Source of the DNA: Paenibacillus_T sp033239625
GTDB lineage: Bacteria; Bacillota; Bacilli; Paenibacillales; Paenibacillaceae
Reading direction: 5' to 3'
Assembly: GCF_033239625.1 (NCBI RefSeq)
Contig: NZ_BTCK01000015.1
Location: forward strand, 62,001-126,000
Length of the DNA: 64,000 nucleotides
Part shown: one piece after another, positions 8,479 through 16,560 of the stretch
How positions within the stretch are numbered: the first letter of the stretch is position 1
Layout: each line of letters starts with the position of its first letter
The notes under the pieces: model-generated
Told to the model about the DNA's origin: nothing
Database searches by the model: none
The model's input: only the letters and a program-made list of their open reading frames with translations
Made by a program: the position numbers and the translations under genes

Positions 8479-8913
8479 CTAGAGCCGCTTGATTGCTTTC
8501 CGCGCCAGCTCGTCGCAGCGGTTATTCCACTCGTTATCGCTGTGCCCTTTAACTTTGATGTACGTTACACGATGAATTTGCATAAGTCCCCATAACTTCT
8601 GCCATAGATCCTGGTTCTCTACCGGTTGTCCCTTGCTGTTCTTCCAGCCGTTGCGCAGCCAACCGCGAATCCAGTTGTTCTGAAAGCAGTTCACGACATA
8701 TGCCGAATCGCTGTATACAGCAACTTGGCACGGTTCCTTGAGCAGCTGCAGCGCTTCAATTACAGCTTGAATTTCCATCCGGTTGTTGGTCGTATGCTTC
8801 GTACCGCCTGAGGCCTCTTTCTTGTGCGGCCCAAAAAACAAAACGGCACCCCAGCCACCCGGACCCGGGTTACCCGAACAGGCACCATCTGTATACACCG
8901 ATATCTCTTTCAT
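8479..8913 (-). CDS. rnhA: Ribonuclease HI
   Basis: 144 residues from the second of two close ATGs (8913), which has AGGAG nine bases upstream; the first at 8919 leaves only three bases. It cleaves the RNA strand of RNA-DNA hybrids. The four catalytic acidic residues are present in SVYTDGACSGNPGPGGW, NRMEIQAVIEAL, VYSDSAYVV and NRCDELARKA. The basic handle region (WIRGWLRNGWKNSKGQPV) is also kept, as in Escherichia coli RNase HI. Only 12 bp separate it from lepB upstream, which argues for co-transcription. Confidence 0.96.
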   Translation of the reverse strand: MKEISVYTDGACSGNPGPGGWGAVLFFGPHKKEASGGTKHTTNNRMEIQAVIEALQLLKEPCQVAVYSDSAYVVNCFQNNWIRGWLRNGWKNSKGQPVENQDLWQKLWGLMQIHRVTYIKVKGHSDNEWNNRCDELARKAIKRL

Positions 8914-8925
8914 CCTCATCCGCTC

Positions 8926-9498
8926 CTACAACGACCCAAGGTCCCCTGTCGGCCAGACGATCCAATCGACCCGACCGCTAATCCGGTCCCGAATGACCGG
9001 TCCGAACGAACGGCTGTCTCTGCTTGCTCTAGCATGGCGGTTATCGCCCATCACGAAATAAAAGTCCTCAGGCACCTCATAAGGTCCAAAATCCAAATCA
9101 TCGATATCCGTGTCGGTATAAGTCGACTCATCCACTTGCTCGCCATTGCGGTACAGCACGCGATTGCGGATTTCGATCCGATCGCCTGGCACGCCAACAA
9201 CCCGCTTAACGAGCAGCTTCTTCTCGGGATTATCCGATGGGTCCTCCAGAATCACAATATCGCCGACTGCCGGATCTCCCAATAAATAAACGAACTTATT
9301 CACATACAGCCAATCGTGGTCATGCAGCGTTGGCTCCATGGAGTGACCCTCCACCTTCGACAGATGGAACACAAACGCATGGAGCAGCAGCACGATCGTA
9401 AGGGCTATCGAAATGGTCTTGATCCATCCCATCCATTGGATCGAAAACCGCTGCACATCTTGCAGTTCTGCGGTCGCTTCAGGCTCCAGATCGGGCAT
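8926..9498 (-). CDS. lepB: Signal peptidase I
   Basis: 190 residues. One transmembrane helix (residues about 28-48) follows an acidic N-terminus. The catalytic serine is in KVEGHSMEPTLHD and the general-base lysine in LLVKRVVGVPGDRIEI. Box E is FVMGDNRHARASRDSRSFG. This is a Bacillus SipS-type type I signal peptidase that removes signal peptides at the outer face of the membrane. The 280-bp spacer upstream carries five strong hairpins that would lie in its 5' untranslated region or between it and the DUF402 gene. Confidence 0.95.
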   Translation of the reverse strand: MPDLEPEATAELQDVQRFSIQWMGWIKTISIALTIVLLLHAFVFHLSKVEGHSMEPTLHDHDWLYVNKFVYLLGDPAVGDIVILEDPSDNPEKKLLVKRVVGVPGDRIEIRNRVLYRNGEQVDESTYTDTDIDDLDFGPYEVPEDFYFVMGDNRHARASRDSRSFGPVIRDRISGRVDWIVWPTGDLGSL

Positions 9499-9513
9499 GA
9501 TTTCAGCTCCTAA

Positions 9514-9752
9514 AATGAATTTAGGGGTGCTATTCCCCTAAATTCATTGCATCGTAAGCATAGGCTCAACTTTTGAAGGCGGTTTTCCTTCAAAAGTTAC
9601 TTCGTAAGGATAGGCTTATGAATTTAGGGGTGCTGTTCCCCTAAATTCATTGCATCGTAAGCATAGGCTCAACTTTTGAAGGCGGTTTTTCCTTCAAAAG
9701 TTACTTCGTAAGCATTAACTTAGGTTTTGGGAGTGATCTTCTCCCAAAACCT
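9514..9752. repeat. Array of five strong hairpins with 103-bp tandem duplication
   Basis: Five perfect inverted repeats are lined up: A1 (9514-9548, 14-bp arms around AATTTAGGGG), B1 (9568-9598, arms AACTTTTGAAGG), A2 (9618-9650), B2 (9671-9702) and C (9722-9752, arms AGGTTTTGGGAG). A1-B1 and A2-B2 are a tandem duplication of period 103 bp. Each hairpin is followed by a near-constant tag, TGCATCGTAAGCAT after A and C and ACTTCGTAAGCAT (or GGAT) after B. Arms differ while the tags are conserved. None has a T-tail typical of a terminator. Confidence 0.85.
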
Positions 9753-9778
9753 TGCATCGTAAGCATCAGCTTCGCCTG

Positions 9779-10345
9779 CTATAACTCCGTAAACTCCATC
9801 TCCGCCGCTTCCCGCTGCCAATCCTCATAATATTGGTACACAAGATGATCGTCGAACGGCGCATCCGCCGACTTCGCGCGACGAAGCAGGCTTTGCAGCC
9901 CCTGCTCGACCTTATCGAGGACGATATCCGGATAATGATACATTTGCTTATGCCGCTCATATTCATCCCGATCGACGACATGAATGCCGCCGTCTGCCGT
10001 CCGAATGACGTCTAGGTCATAATCGATATACGTAAATACGTCCTCGTTCTGCATCATGGGAGAAGCGACATTACAATAATAACGGATACCGCCATCCTCC
10101 AGCAGCGCTACGACGTTATACCATTGTCCCGGCATAAAGAACGAAACCGCCGGTACACGGCTTGTCCAAAGCTTGCCGTCCGCTTCTTGAATCGGCGTCT
10201 GCCGATTAATAAGCACATGCATGGATTGCTCGGCATGCACCTTGGCAAGCCGCTCTTGCGGAACAAGCCAATTGCGATGCCAGAACCGGTGCAACCGACC
10301 GTTATGCTTGAAGCTCTTGATCATGCAAGGCATGTAGTTATTCAT
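9779..10345 (-). CDS. DUF402 family protein (YgaC-like)
   Basis: 188 residues from the ATG at 10345 with AGGTGA upstream; a longer reading to 10417 has no ribosome site. The sequence follows the DUF402 pattern of Bacillus YgaC: an N-terminal IKSFKHNGRLHRFW, a central WYNVVALLEDGGIRYYCN and YIDYDLDVI, then DRDEYERHKQMYHYPDI and a C-terminal helical region. DUF402 proteins include nucleoside tri- and diphosphatases with acidic metal-binding residues, and the DYDLD segment fits this. The substrate here is not known. It precedes the hairpin array and lepB on the same strand. Confidence 0.8.
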   Translation of the reverse strand: MNNYMPCMIKSFKHNGRLHRFWHRNWLVPQERLAKVHAEQSMHVLINRQTPIQEADGKLWTSRVPAVSFFMPGQWYNVVALLEDGGIRYYCNVASPMMQNEDVFTYIDYDLDVIRTADGGIHVVDRDEYERHKQMYHYPDIVLDKVEQGLQSLLRRAKSADAPFDDHLVYQYYEDWQREAAEMEFTEL

Positions 10346-10514
10346 GGCGTCACCTGTTTTACATTCATTGTAACCAAATAAGAATGGATGAACTTCCGAG
10401 TCTATAGGAAAGAACACATTCTTATCGGCAAGGTGAAACGGCTGTCACCGTCCCTTGAGCGAACGCTCATCTTCGTATTCCTCGTTAATGACTTACCCAC
10501 TTCTATTAGTATAA

Positions 10515-10562
10515 GAAAAGCATATCCAGCCGCCAATTGCAATGGCATGCCGAATATGCTTT
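10515..10562 (-). terminator. Possible terminator of the GNAT gene
   Basis: Arms AAAGCATAT and its complement enclose a loop with inner GGCATGCC pairing. On the minus strand the second arm runs into TTTTCTTATAC. It lies about 57 bp past the GNAT stop. The wide loop makes this a moderate call. Confidence 0.4.
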
Positions 10563-10618
10563 CAATGATCGAGACCACCCGTCTCGAATAATTCATACCT
10601 TCAAAGGCGTGGCCAGCC

Positions 10619-11041
10619 TCAGCCTGCAACGATGCTTAGCTTTTGGAACGAGCGGAAAAAATCAGTTGCCGCATAACCAAGCTTCTCGTACAACGGCAGC
10701 ACCTTCTCATTATGCTCGTCGGCCGTAACCATAATCTTTGTCACATGTCGATGCTCAAAACGTTGCTTCAATCCGTGAATCAGCGATTGACCGATTCCTT
10801 GACGTTGGTACTCCGGCAGAACGGCTACTCGATAATAATAACCTTTATTATTGTCGATTGTGCCGATGATCATGCCGACGATTTCACCTTCTTCAACAGC
10901 AACAAGCACAAGATCGCTATCCCATGACAACTGCCGCCCGAAAGCTAACATTGTCTGTTCGTAGCAATCGTCCGATAGTACGGTACCAAGCAATTCGGTT
11001 ACCGGAACATAGTCAGACAGTTGAAAGGAACGAACGTACAT
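10619..11041 (-). CDS. GNAT-family N-acetyltransferase
   Basis: 140 residues, a compact single-domain GNAT. The N-terminus MYVRSFQLSDYVPVTEL fits beta1/alpha1. The acetyl-CoA pyrophosphate loop is YRVAVLPEYQRQGIGQSLI (Q/RxxGxG/A type), and NEKVLPLYEKLGY forms motif B. Such enzymes move an acetyl group from acetyl-CoA to an amine of a small molecule or protein. The acceptor cannot be read from the sequence. It is divergent from sodA across a 339-bp region. Confidence 0.85.
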   Translation of the reverse strand: MYVRSFQLSDYVPVTELLGTVLSDDCYEQTMLAFGRQLSWDSDLVLVAVEEGEIVGMIIGTIDNNKGYYYRVAVLPEYQRQGIGQSLIHGLKQRFEHRHVTKIMVTADEHNEKVLPLYEKLGYAATDFFRSFQKLSIVAG

Positions 11042-11173
11042 GTGATGGTTACAACTCCTCAGTCGATGTCATAGATTATTCAAGCCTTTATGAATAAAAT
11101 ACGACAAATCTATTTAAATTCCTGCTAAAACTTTAAAAATTCTTTAAAAACTTAAAGAAATCGACCGTTTATG

Positions 11174-11205
11174 GATGAAAGCGCTTAAATTTAAGCGTTT
11201 TCATC
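11174..11205. repeat. 32-bp near-perfect palindrome between GNAT gene and sodA
   Basis: GATGAAAGCGCTTAAA followed directly by TTTAAGCGTTTTCATC pairs at 15 of 16 positions with no loop, more typical of an operator than of a terminator. It lies in the 339-bp divergent region (11042-11380), which is otherwise AT-rich and holds no gene. Confidence 0.6.
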
Positions 11206-11313
11206 AGGTTTCGTCATCATTTCTGCGATTTACAGCCCTTTTCGTACATAAATGGCACCAATTGCGACCATCCTATCTTCGTTATGCATGATTCGACTTT
11301 CGCAACAACAATG

Positions 11314-11342
11314 TTGATTTATCCAAGCGAATAAGGGATAAT
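11314..11342 (+). promoter_or_regulatory. Sigma-A promoter of sodA
   Basis: TTGATT, a 17-bp spacer and GATAAT lie 39 bp upstream of the sodA start codon. Confidence 0.6.
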
Positions 11343-11380
11343 TGTACCTGAATCAACACCTAATTTTGGGAGGTATAACA

Positions 11381-11995
11381 ATGGCTCACCAACTACCTGC
11401 TTTGCCTTATGCTAACAATGCGCTCGAACCGCATATCGATGAAACGACGATGATGATTCACCACGATCGTCACCACAACGCTTACGTAACGAACCTGAAC
11501 GCTGCACTGGAGTCCGCTCCTGAGCTGCAAAGCAAATCGATCGAAGATCTGATCGCTGACCTGAACAGCGTTCCGGAAGCAATCCGCACGGCTGTTCGCA
11601 ACAACGGCGGCGGCCACGCTAACCACTCCCTCTTCTGGGAAACGATCGGTCCTAACGCTGGCGGCGCTCCATCCGGTAAATTGGCGGACGCAATCGCTAA
11701 CGAACTGGGCGGCTTTGATAAATTCAAAGAAGACTTCGCTAAAGCAGCTGCAACGCGCTTCGGTTCCGGCTGGGCTTGGCTTGCTCTTGGCCAAGACGGC
11801 AAACTGAAAGTATACAGCCTGCCTAACCAAGACAGCCCAATCATGGAAGGCGACACGCCGCTTCTTGGTCTGGACGTTTGGGAGCATGCTTACTACCTGA
11901 ACTACCAGAACAAACGCCCTGACTACATCGCAGCGTTCTGGAACGTTGTAAACTGGGCAGCTGTTGCAGACCGCTACGAGGCTGCAGCGAAATAA
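11381..11995 (+). CDS. sodA: Superoxide dismutase, Mn type (SodA)
   Basis: 204 residues from the ATG at 11381 with GGGAGG upstream. It converts superoxide to hydrogen peroxide and oxygen in the cytosol. Metal ligands are visible in MMIHHDRHHNAYV (His), GGGHANHSLFW (His) and LDVWEHAYYLNYQ (Asp, His). The Gly in GGGHANH and the Gln in LPNQDSP are the residues usually seen in manganese enzymes. Codon use is strongly biased to preferred codons, suggesting high expression. It is a stand-alone gene with its own promoter and terminator, unlike the fused SOD at 4.5 kb. Confidence 0.96.
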   Translation: MAHQLPALPYANNALEPHIDETTMMIHHDRHHNAYVTNLNAALESAPELQSKSIEDLIADLNSVPEAIRTAVRNNGGGHANHSLFWETIGPNAGGAPSGKLADAIANELGGFDKFKEDFAKAAATRFGSGWAWLALGQDGKLKVYSLPNQDSPIMEGDTPLLGLDVWEHAYYLNYQNKRPDYIAAFWNVVNWAAVADRYEAAAK

Positions 11996-12022
11996 GCTGG
12001 ACAAGCCCTCTATGGGCATATG

Positions 12023-12052
12023 CGCCGCATCCTATATGGATGCGGCGTTTTT
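12023..12052 (+). terminator. Terminator of sodA
   Basis: Stem CGCCGCATCC with its perfect complement, 5-nt loop, followed by TTTTT, 28 bp after the stop. Confidence 0.9.
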
Positions 12053-12176
12053 GCATTTTGCGAAGCTATTCAAAATCGATATGGATTGTTCCTATTCCCT
12101 AGGCAAGAGTACACGCTATCCAAGCATACATTTAACAAGTAAATAGGCGCTTAGCACAAAGGAGGCGGAAAAACCG

Positions 12177-13166
12177 ATGTATCCGAACTATTACGGCTAC
12201 TACCCTTATGGCTATCCATACGGGTACGATAGCTACTATGGACAGGGATACGATCCATATGCGCAGGCCGCGGATTATCAAGTGCCGCAGACCGATAGCG
12301 ACGCCGCGTATTATTACGATCCGCGCGGATTGTTCCCTGGACCGCCGCCAAGACCGCCGGGGCCGCCGCCGCGTCCGCCTGGTCCACCGGGACCTCCCGG
12401 GCCTCCTGGACCGCCAGGACCACCGGGACCTCCGCCAAGACCGCCTGGACCGTTCCCGCCGGGACCATTCCCGCCAGGACCGCCAGGACCGCCAGGGCCG
12501 TTCCCACCGGGGCCGTTTCCGCCAGGACCGCCAGGACCGCCAGGGCCGTTCCCGCCGGGGCCGTTTCCGCCAGGACCGCCAGGACCGTTCCCGCCGCCTA
12601 GACCGCCGTTCCCGCCGCCATTCCCGCCACCTAGGCCACCGTTCCCGCCACCATTCCCGCCACCTAGACCACCGTTCCCGCCACCATTCCCGCCACCGTT
12701 CCCGCCACCTAGACCACCGTTCCCGATTCCGATACCGATTCCAATACCGATTCCTGGCCCAGGACCTGTGCCGGTACCTATACCGACACCGGCCATAACG
12801 GTACTCATTAATGGCGGCAGCGTATTCCCGAATATTACACAGGTGTACACATTCGCTTTCTATCCGGGTATCACGATTGCACAGGCGCTGCGGAACACGG
12901 GAGTCGTTGTCATCGGCTTTAATGGTCAAATCATTTCGGTTGGCGGCATACCAATTACGGATGGCATCACATTCGTGCTGTCTCTGAACGGTCGTCCAAT
13001 CCCGTCCACGCTGCTTAATGCACCGCTGCAGCCAGGTGACTCGCTGGAGCTTCAATTGTTTTTCCGACCTTTACGGGACGACGAGGAATATTACAATCAA
13101 GGAACCGTGCAATACGAGGAAGAACGCAACTACATCGACGAAGACGACTTGAACGGTGTCGATTAA
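12177..13166 (+). CDS. Tyr/Gly- and proline-rich collagen-like protein with C-terminal beta domain
   Basis: 329 residues, with AAAGGAGG upstream of the ATG. There are three regions. Residues 1-45 are Tyr/Gly-rich (YYGYYPYGYPYGYDSYYGQG). Residues about 50-205 are a proline tract with collagen-like PPGPPGPPG, three copies of a PFPPGPFPPGPPG unit, then PPFPPPFPPPR and PIPIPIP units. Residues about 210-300 are a globular, beta-rich, SLBB/ubiquitin-like segment (TVLINGGSVFP, then TIAQALRNTGVVVIGFNGQI and LNGRPIP), followed by an acidic tail with EDDLNGVD. No signal peptide or transmembrane helix is seen. The layout suggests a spore-coat or other surface structural protein, but I do not recognise a named family. 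The function is unknown. Confidence 0.75.
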   Translation: MYPNYYGYYPYGYPYGYDSYYGQGYDPYAQAADYQVPQTDSDAAYYYDPRGLFPGPPPRPPGPPPRPPGPPGPPGPPGPPGPPGPPPRPPGPFPPGPFPPGPPGPPGPFPPGPFPPGPPGPPGPFPPGPFPPGPPGPFPPPRPPFPPPFPPPRPPFPPPFPPPRPPFPPPFPPPFPPPRPPFPIPIPIPIPIPGPGPVPVPIPTPAITVLINGGSVFPNITQVYTFAFYPGITIAQALRNTGVVVIGFNGQIISVGGIPITDGITFVLSLNGRPIPSTLLNAPLQPGDSLELQLFFRPLRDDEEYYNQGTVQYEEERNYIDEDDLNGVD

Positions 13167-13202
13167 GCCATGTTGCGTTCACAATAAAATGAAATAACTG
13201 CA

Positions 13203-13249
13203 AAAGACTCTGCTAGTCGTTCCTCGAACGGCGAGCAGAGTCTTTGCGT
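13203..13249 (+). terminator. Hairpin after the proline-rich protein gene
   Basis: AAAGACTCTGCT pairs perfectly with its complement, with inner CGTTC/GAACG pairing. It lies 37 bp after the stop. The plus-strand T-tail is weak; the better tail (TTTTG) is on the minus strand. Confidence 0.6.
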
Positions 13250-13350
13250 TACCACATAAGAAAGAATAGGATTGCGAGTATATCGATGAAATAAAAGGTT
13301 ATTGATGTTAAAAAGCGAACTCAAAACACAGTCGCCTGAGTGAAAAGATC

Positions 13351-13379
13351 TCGAAAGATATTCCCCCATATGTTATAAT
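13351..13379 (+). promoter_or_regulatory. Probable promoter of the flavin reductase gene
   Basis: TCGAAA, 17 bp, TATAAT with an extended -10 (TGTTATAAT at 13371-13379), 62 bp upstream of the start codon. Confidence 0.5.
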
Positions 13380-13440
13380 TGGTATTAAGTCTATCGAATT
13401 ACTATGATTTTAACAATTGACGTTTAGGAGATGGAATCAG

Positions 13441-13989
13441 ATGGCCAATATTGTATCTATTATCGCCACACCGAACCAGTCGTCTAGACTGCTTGGTGTA
13501 ACGAACTATGTCGAGCAGCAAATTCGTGAACAAGGCTATGAATTATCCACGTTGCAAGTCACCTCGATTCCGGCAGAAGATCTCATCTTCGCCCGCTTCG
13601 ACAGCCCGGCGATCGCTGCGGCGAATGCACTCGTCGAGGCAGCAGATGCTGTTATCATCGCCAGCCCAGTCTACAAGGCTTCCTACAGCGGCATCCTCAA
13701 GACTTATCTTGACCTGCTCCCCCAGAAAGGTCTCGATAACAAAATCGTCGCTCCGATCTTCATCGGCGGCACCATTGCACACCTGTTGTCCATCGACTAT
13801 TCGCTTAAGCCTGTACTCGCTTCGCTCGGCGCCCGCCACTACATCAGCAGCATCTACGCAACGGACTCGCAAGTTACGCGCACCGGCCAAGGCGATGACA
13901 TCGCATTCGAACTGAACGACGAGCTCCAAGAGCGTCTCGACCGTGCCATTCAAGAGCTTCGGGTCGACCTAACCCGCCGCTCCCTTTAA
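13441..13989 (+). CDS. NADPH-dependent FMN reductase (SsuE-like)
   Basis: 182 residues from the ATG at 13441, ten bases after AGGAG. A flavodoxin-like fold is indicated by IVSIIATPNQSSRLLG (phosphate loop) and the FMN-binding ADAVIIASPVYKASYSGILK. LLPQKGLDNKIVAPIFIGGT and the C-terminal helix complete the family pattern. SsuE supplies reduced FMN to the alkanesulfonate monooxygenase SsuD. No sulfonate genes are adjacent, so the partner may be elsewhere or the enzyme may be a general flavin or azo reductase of the same family. Confidence 0.85.
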   Translation: MANIVSIIATPNQSSRLLGVTNYVEQQIREQGYELSTLQVTSIPAEDLIFARFDSPAIAAANALVEAADAVIIASPVYKASYSGILKTYLDLLPQKGLDNKIVAPIFIGGTIAHLLSIDYSLKPVLASLGARHYISSIYATDSQVTRTGQGDDIAFELNDELQERLDRAIQELRVDLTRRSL

Positions 13990-14010
13990 TCGCTTGGATT
14001 TATAAAGAAA

Positions 14011-14045
14011 GGGCTGTCTACCGCGCGGACACGCGGAGACAGCCC
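14011..14045. terminator. Bidirectional terminator between the flavin reductase and protease genes
   Basis: GGGCTGTCT pairs with AGACAGCCC, with inner CCGCG/CGCGG. On the minus strand it is followed by TTTCTTTAT, eight bases past the protease stop; it also follows the plus-strand reductase. Confidence 0.75.
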
Positions 14046-14053
14046 ACTATTTG

Positions 14054-15205
14054 CTATTGAGTCACGATACGCTGACCTTTGCCGCTCAACAGCTTCAGCT
14101 GGTCATTCTCATAACCGACCGTATAAACGACTTTATAAGGCGTGTCGACGAATGCGCCATCCACCCGCTCCTGCGCGGTAATGTTCGCCGTGACGACCGC
14201 TCGTTCATCCTCCTGCACCTCAACGCTCAGATCGTCAATCGATATATTTCGGGTTCCGAGATAGCCCTCGCGGAACGTGTCATACGAAGTGGATGCGGTC
14301 CACGTGCTTCCGATCAACGAATAAGCATAAACATAGTCACCGCTGTTGAGACTATCGTAGAAATGCGTCACAAGATACGAAGCCATATCCTCGAATGTGA
14401 CGTCGCCCACTTCTCCTTCTTGGAAAATGTCGGAGTCCATCGCGAGATTGTCCGGCAGCTTCGTCATCGGCGAAGCCGACCAGCCTTCAGCAAGCGACAG
14501 CACCTGCCCGATCGGGATGCTGAAGCCGATCGCCCCCTGCTCCGCACCTGCCGAGTTGATGCCGATTACCGCTCCCGTCTCACGATCCACTAATGGACCG
14601 CCGCTGTTACCGTGCGCGATCGGCGCCGAAATTTGATACATATCTTTGTAGGAATACGGCTCGATATCAAGCTCTCGCCCGACACCGCTAATAATGCCAG
14701 TCGTGACCGTATTCTGATAACCAAGCGGGCTGCCGATGGCGATCACTTCGTCCCCGATCTCGCCCATATGCTCGGTCTCCAGCTCTAGCGGCGATGTCCC
14801 CGCCAATTCCGGCACTCGAACGACAGCGACGTCCACATCGGTGCCGATGCCAATGACGGTACCATCCAGTTCCCTTGCATCGGCCGTTCTCACTTTGACT
14901 TTATGCGCCCCAATGACGACATGACCATTCGTAATCAGATCGCCTTGATCGTTGTAGAGAAAACCTGATCCGATTAAGCCATTGTCCGTCTCAATCATGA
15001 CAACCAGCTTCTGCGTTGCAAAAATAATATCCTTCAGCGTCTTATCCGCTGCCGCTGTCTTCGATTCATCCACGGTCGGCTGCGCCAACAGCGGACTGTT
15101 CGTCAACCGCTTGGGCACGTCGTTATGAATCGCCAAGGCACCGATCGTTCCGCCGATCAGCACGAGCAGGCTAGCGATCAAACAAATCCATCCATTTCGA
15201 TTCAT
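14054..15205 (-). CDS. Membrane-anchored HtrA-like trypsin-family serine protease
   Basis: 383 residues. An N-terminal signal anchor (CLIASLLVLIGGTIGALAI) places the protease outside the membrane. The catalytic triad is readable: His in LITNGHVVIGA, Asp in GTDVDVAVVRV and Ser in PIAHGNSGGPLV. Unlike HtrA/DegP there is no PDZ domain; residues about 250-383 instead form a separate alpha/beta domain (VTFEDMASYLVTHFYDSLNSG) resembling an NTF2-like fold. The gene starts 15 bp after the upstream zinc-ribbon gene ends, with AAGGTGAGG between, so the two are co-transcribed. Likely roles are surface protein quality control or proteolysis of a membrane partner. Confidence 0.87.
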   Translation of the reverse strand: MNRNGWICLIASLLVLIGGTIGALAIHNDVPKRLTNSPLLAQPTVDESKTAAADKTLKDIIFATQKLVVMIETDNGLIGSGFLYNDQGDLITNGHVVIGAHKVKVRTADARELDGTVIGIGTDVDVAVVRVPELAGTSPLELETEHMGEIGDEVIAIGSPLGYQNTVTTGIISGVGRELDIEPYSYKDMYQISAPIAHGNSGGPLVDRETGAVIGINSAGAEQGAIGFSIPIGQVLSLAEGWSASPMTKLPDNLAMDSDIFQEGEVGDVTFEDMASYLVTHFYDSLNSGDYVYAYSLIGSTWTASTSYDTFREGYLGTRNISIDDLSVEVQEDERAVVTANITAQERVDGAFVDTPYKVVYTVGYENDQLKLLSGKGQRIVTQ

Positions 15206-15219
15206 ATGCAGACCTCACC

Positions 15220-16560
15220 TTATTCCAAGAACCAGCCAGCACGGTCGATTCGCACCTGTGCTTTCTGATAAGCGTTATAATAAATGTCATCGACGACAGC
15301 CGTCTCTCCCGGCTCCACTTGATCCGGAGTCGCGTAAATCGTACCCGTGTTGATGACAGACCCAGCTTCATCGAGCAGCGTATATTCCACATATACCGAA
15401 TAAATCGTCTTCGTCGCTATGTTGCGCAGCTTTGCGTGAATATGGACATCACCATTCTCATCGAGAGTCGAAGTAAGTCCCTCTACTTCCACCGCCGCCG
15501 TCCGATTCTTCAAGTCTTCCTCTGCCGCCTTCTGCTGCGCCAGCTTGATGCGATTCTGTTCCGCTTCCTCGTATGCCTTCTTATCTGAAGCGATCTTATC
15601 CTTGAGCGATTGCAGCTTCTCATTGCCGCTGTCGTACTCCAACCCGATATCTACAGCCGAGGCTGCATCATTAAAGCTCTTCCGTTCGAGCAGCCGTTCG
15701 CCTTCTTGGATCGATAGCTCGCCGATTCGCGCCACAATCTGCTCATGCACCGCGGCTGACTCCTCATTGGCAAGGCCATCCGCAACTCGCAGCTTCGAGA
15801 TAAGCTCCTTAACGGAATCAATTTGATCCAGCTCGGATTTGATCTGCTGAACCGTCAGCTCCGCCTGCTGCTCCTTCAAGCTGGAGCGCAGCGGCTCGAA
15901 CAGCTCTTCTTCACGCTTGTTAAGCGTCTGGCTCACCTCAGCGAGAAGTTGATTCGTCTCATCCAGCTTATTGTCCTTGAGCATATTCTCGGCACTCGAG
16001 AGCTTGCGCGCCATATCCGCAGCCTCCTGCACAATCGCACGATCGGCCTGCAGCGCTGCAAGCTTCGGACGAGCCGAGATCGCCTTGTCCAACAGTTGAG
16101 CGGACTGTTCATAGCTGCCGTGAAGCGCTTGCCGCTTCGCTTCATTCTGCCAGCTCGTCACACGCTCATTTTGCAGCAATTCATAGGAATAATAGCCGTA
16201 GACGCCGGCACCTACGAGCATTGCAAGCAGCACCGGAACGAGCCAAGTATAAATACGAATCCCGCCTCTGCCTCGGGATAGCACCTCTGCCTGCTCCTCT
16301 TCATCATCTACATGCAGCAGCACGGTCTCCAGCTCATCGAACGCTTCGTTATCCGGTTCGCTGCGAACGGTATGCGATAACGATGCGGCCAGCTGCTCGG
16401 CAAAATGCGGCAACGACTCTTCCATTCGAACGCCCGCCGCCGCAGCCTCCTGCTCCCCTTCCTCCTCTAGCAGCGGATCAGATGCTAGCATTTTGCCGCA
16501 ATAGCTGCAAAATCGGCCATCCGGCTGATGGTTCTGTTTTCCGCAGTAGGTACAATACAT
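15220..16560 (-). CDS. Zinc-ribbon membrane protein with coiled-coil and FxLYD-like domain
   Basis: 446 residues with GGGGTGA upstream. Residues 1-25 are a zinc ribbon (MYCTYCGKQN and RFCSYCGKM, four Cys). An acidic linker leads to a transmembrane helix at about 105-127 (YTWLVPVLLAMLVGAGVYGYY). A long extracellular, mostly helical and coiled-coil region follows (about 130-350). The last 90 residues form a beta domain (VEVEGLTSTLDENGDVHIHAKLRN) of FxLYD type. This zinc-ribbon-in, helical-stalk-out plan is common in Bacillales proteins of unknown function. Co-transcription with the HtrA-like protease suggests a shared envelope-stress role, which is inference. Confidence 0.78.
   Translation of the reverse strand: MYCTYCGKQNHQPDGRFCSYCGKMLASDPLLEEEGEQEAAAAGVRMEESLPHFAEQLAASLSHTVRSEPDNEAFDELETVLLHVDDEEEQAEVLSRGRGGIRIYTWLVPVLLAMLVGAGVYGYYSYELLQNERVTSWQNEAKRQALHGSYEQSAQLLDKAISARPKLAALQADRAIVQEAADMARKLSSAENMLKDNKLDETNQLLAEVSQTLNKREEELFEPLRSSLKEQQAELTVQQIKSELDQIDSVKELISKLRVADGLANEESAAVHEQIVARIGELSIQEGERLLERKSFNDAASAVDIGLEYDSGNEKLQSLKDKIASDKKAYEEAEQNRIKLAQQKAAEEDLKNRTAAVEVEGLTSTLDENGDVHIHAKLRNIATKTIYSVYVEYTLLDEAGSVINTGTIYATPDQVEPGETAVVDDIYYNAYQKAQVRIDRAGWFLE

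Noticed and set aside
12132..13055. Large Arg/Trp- and Gly-rich minus-strand frames opposite the proline-rich protein
   Set aside because: They are mirror images of the CCN/GGN-rich proline tract and lack ribosome sites. The plus-strand frame has AAAGGAGG and a sensible C-terminal domain.
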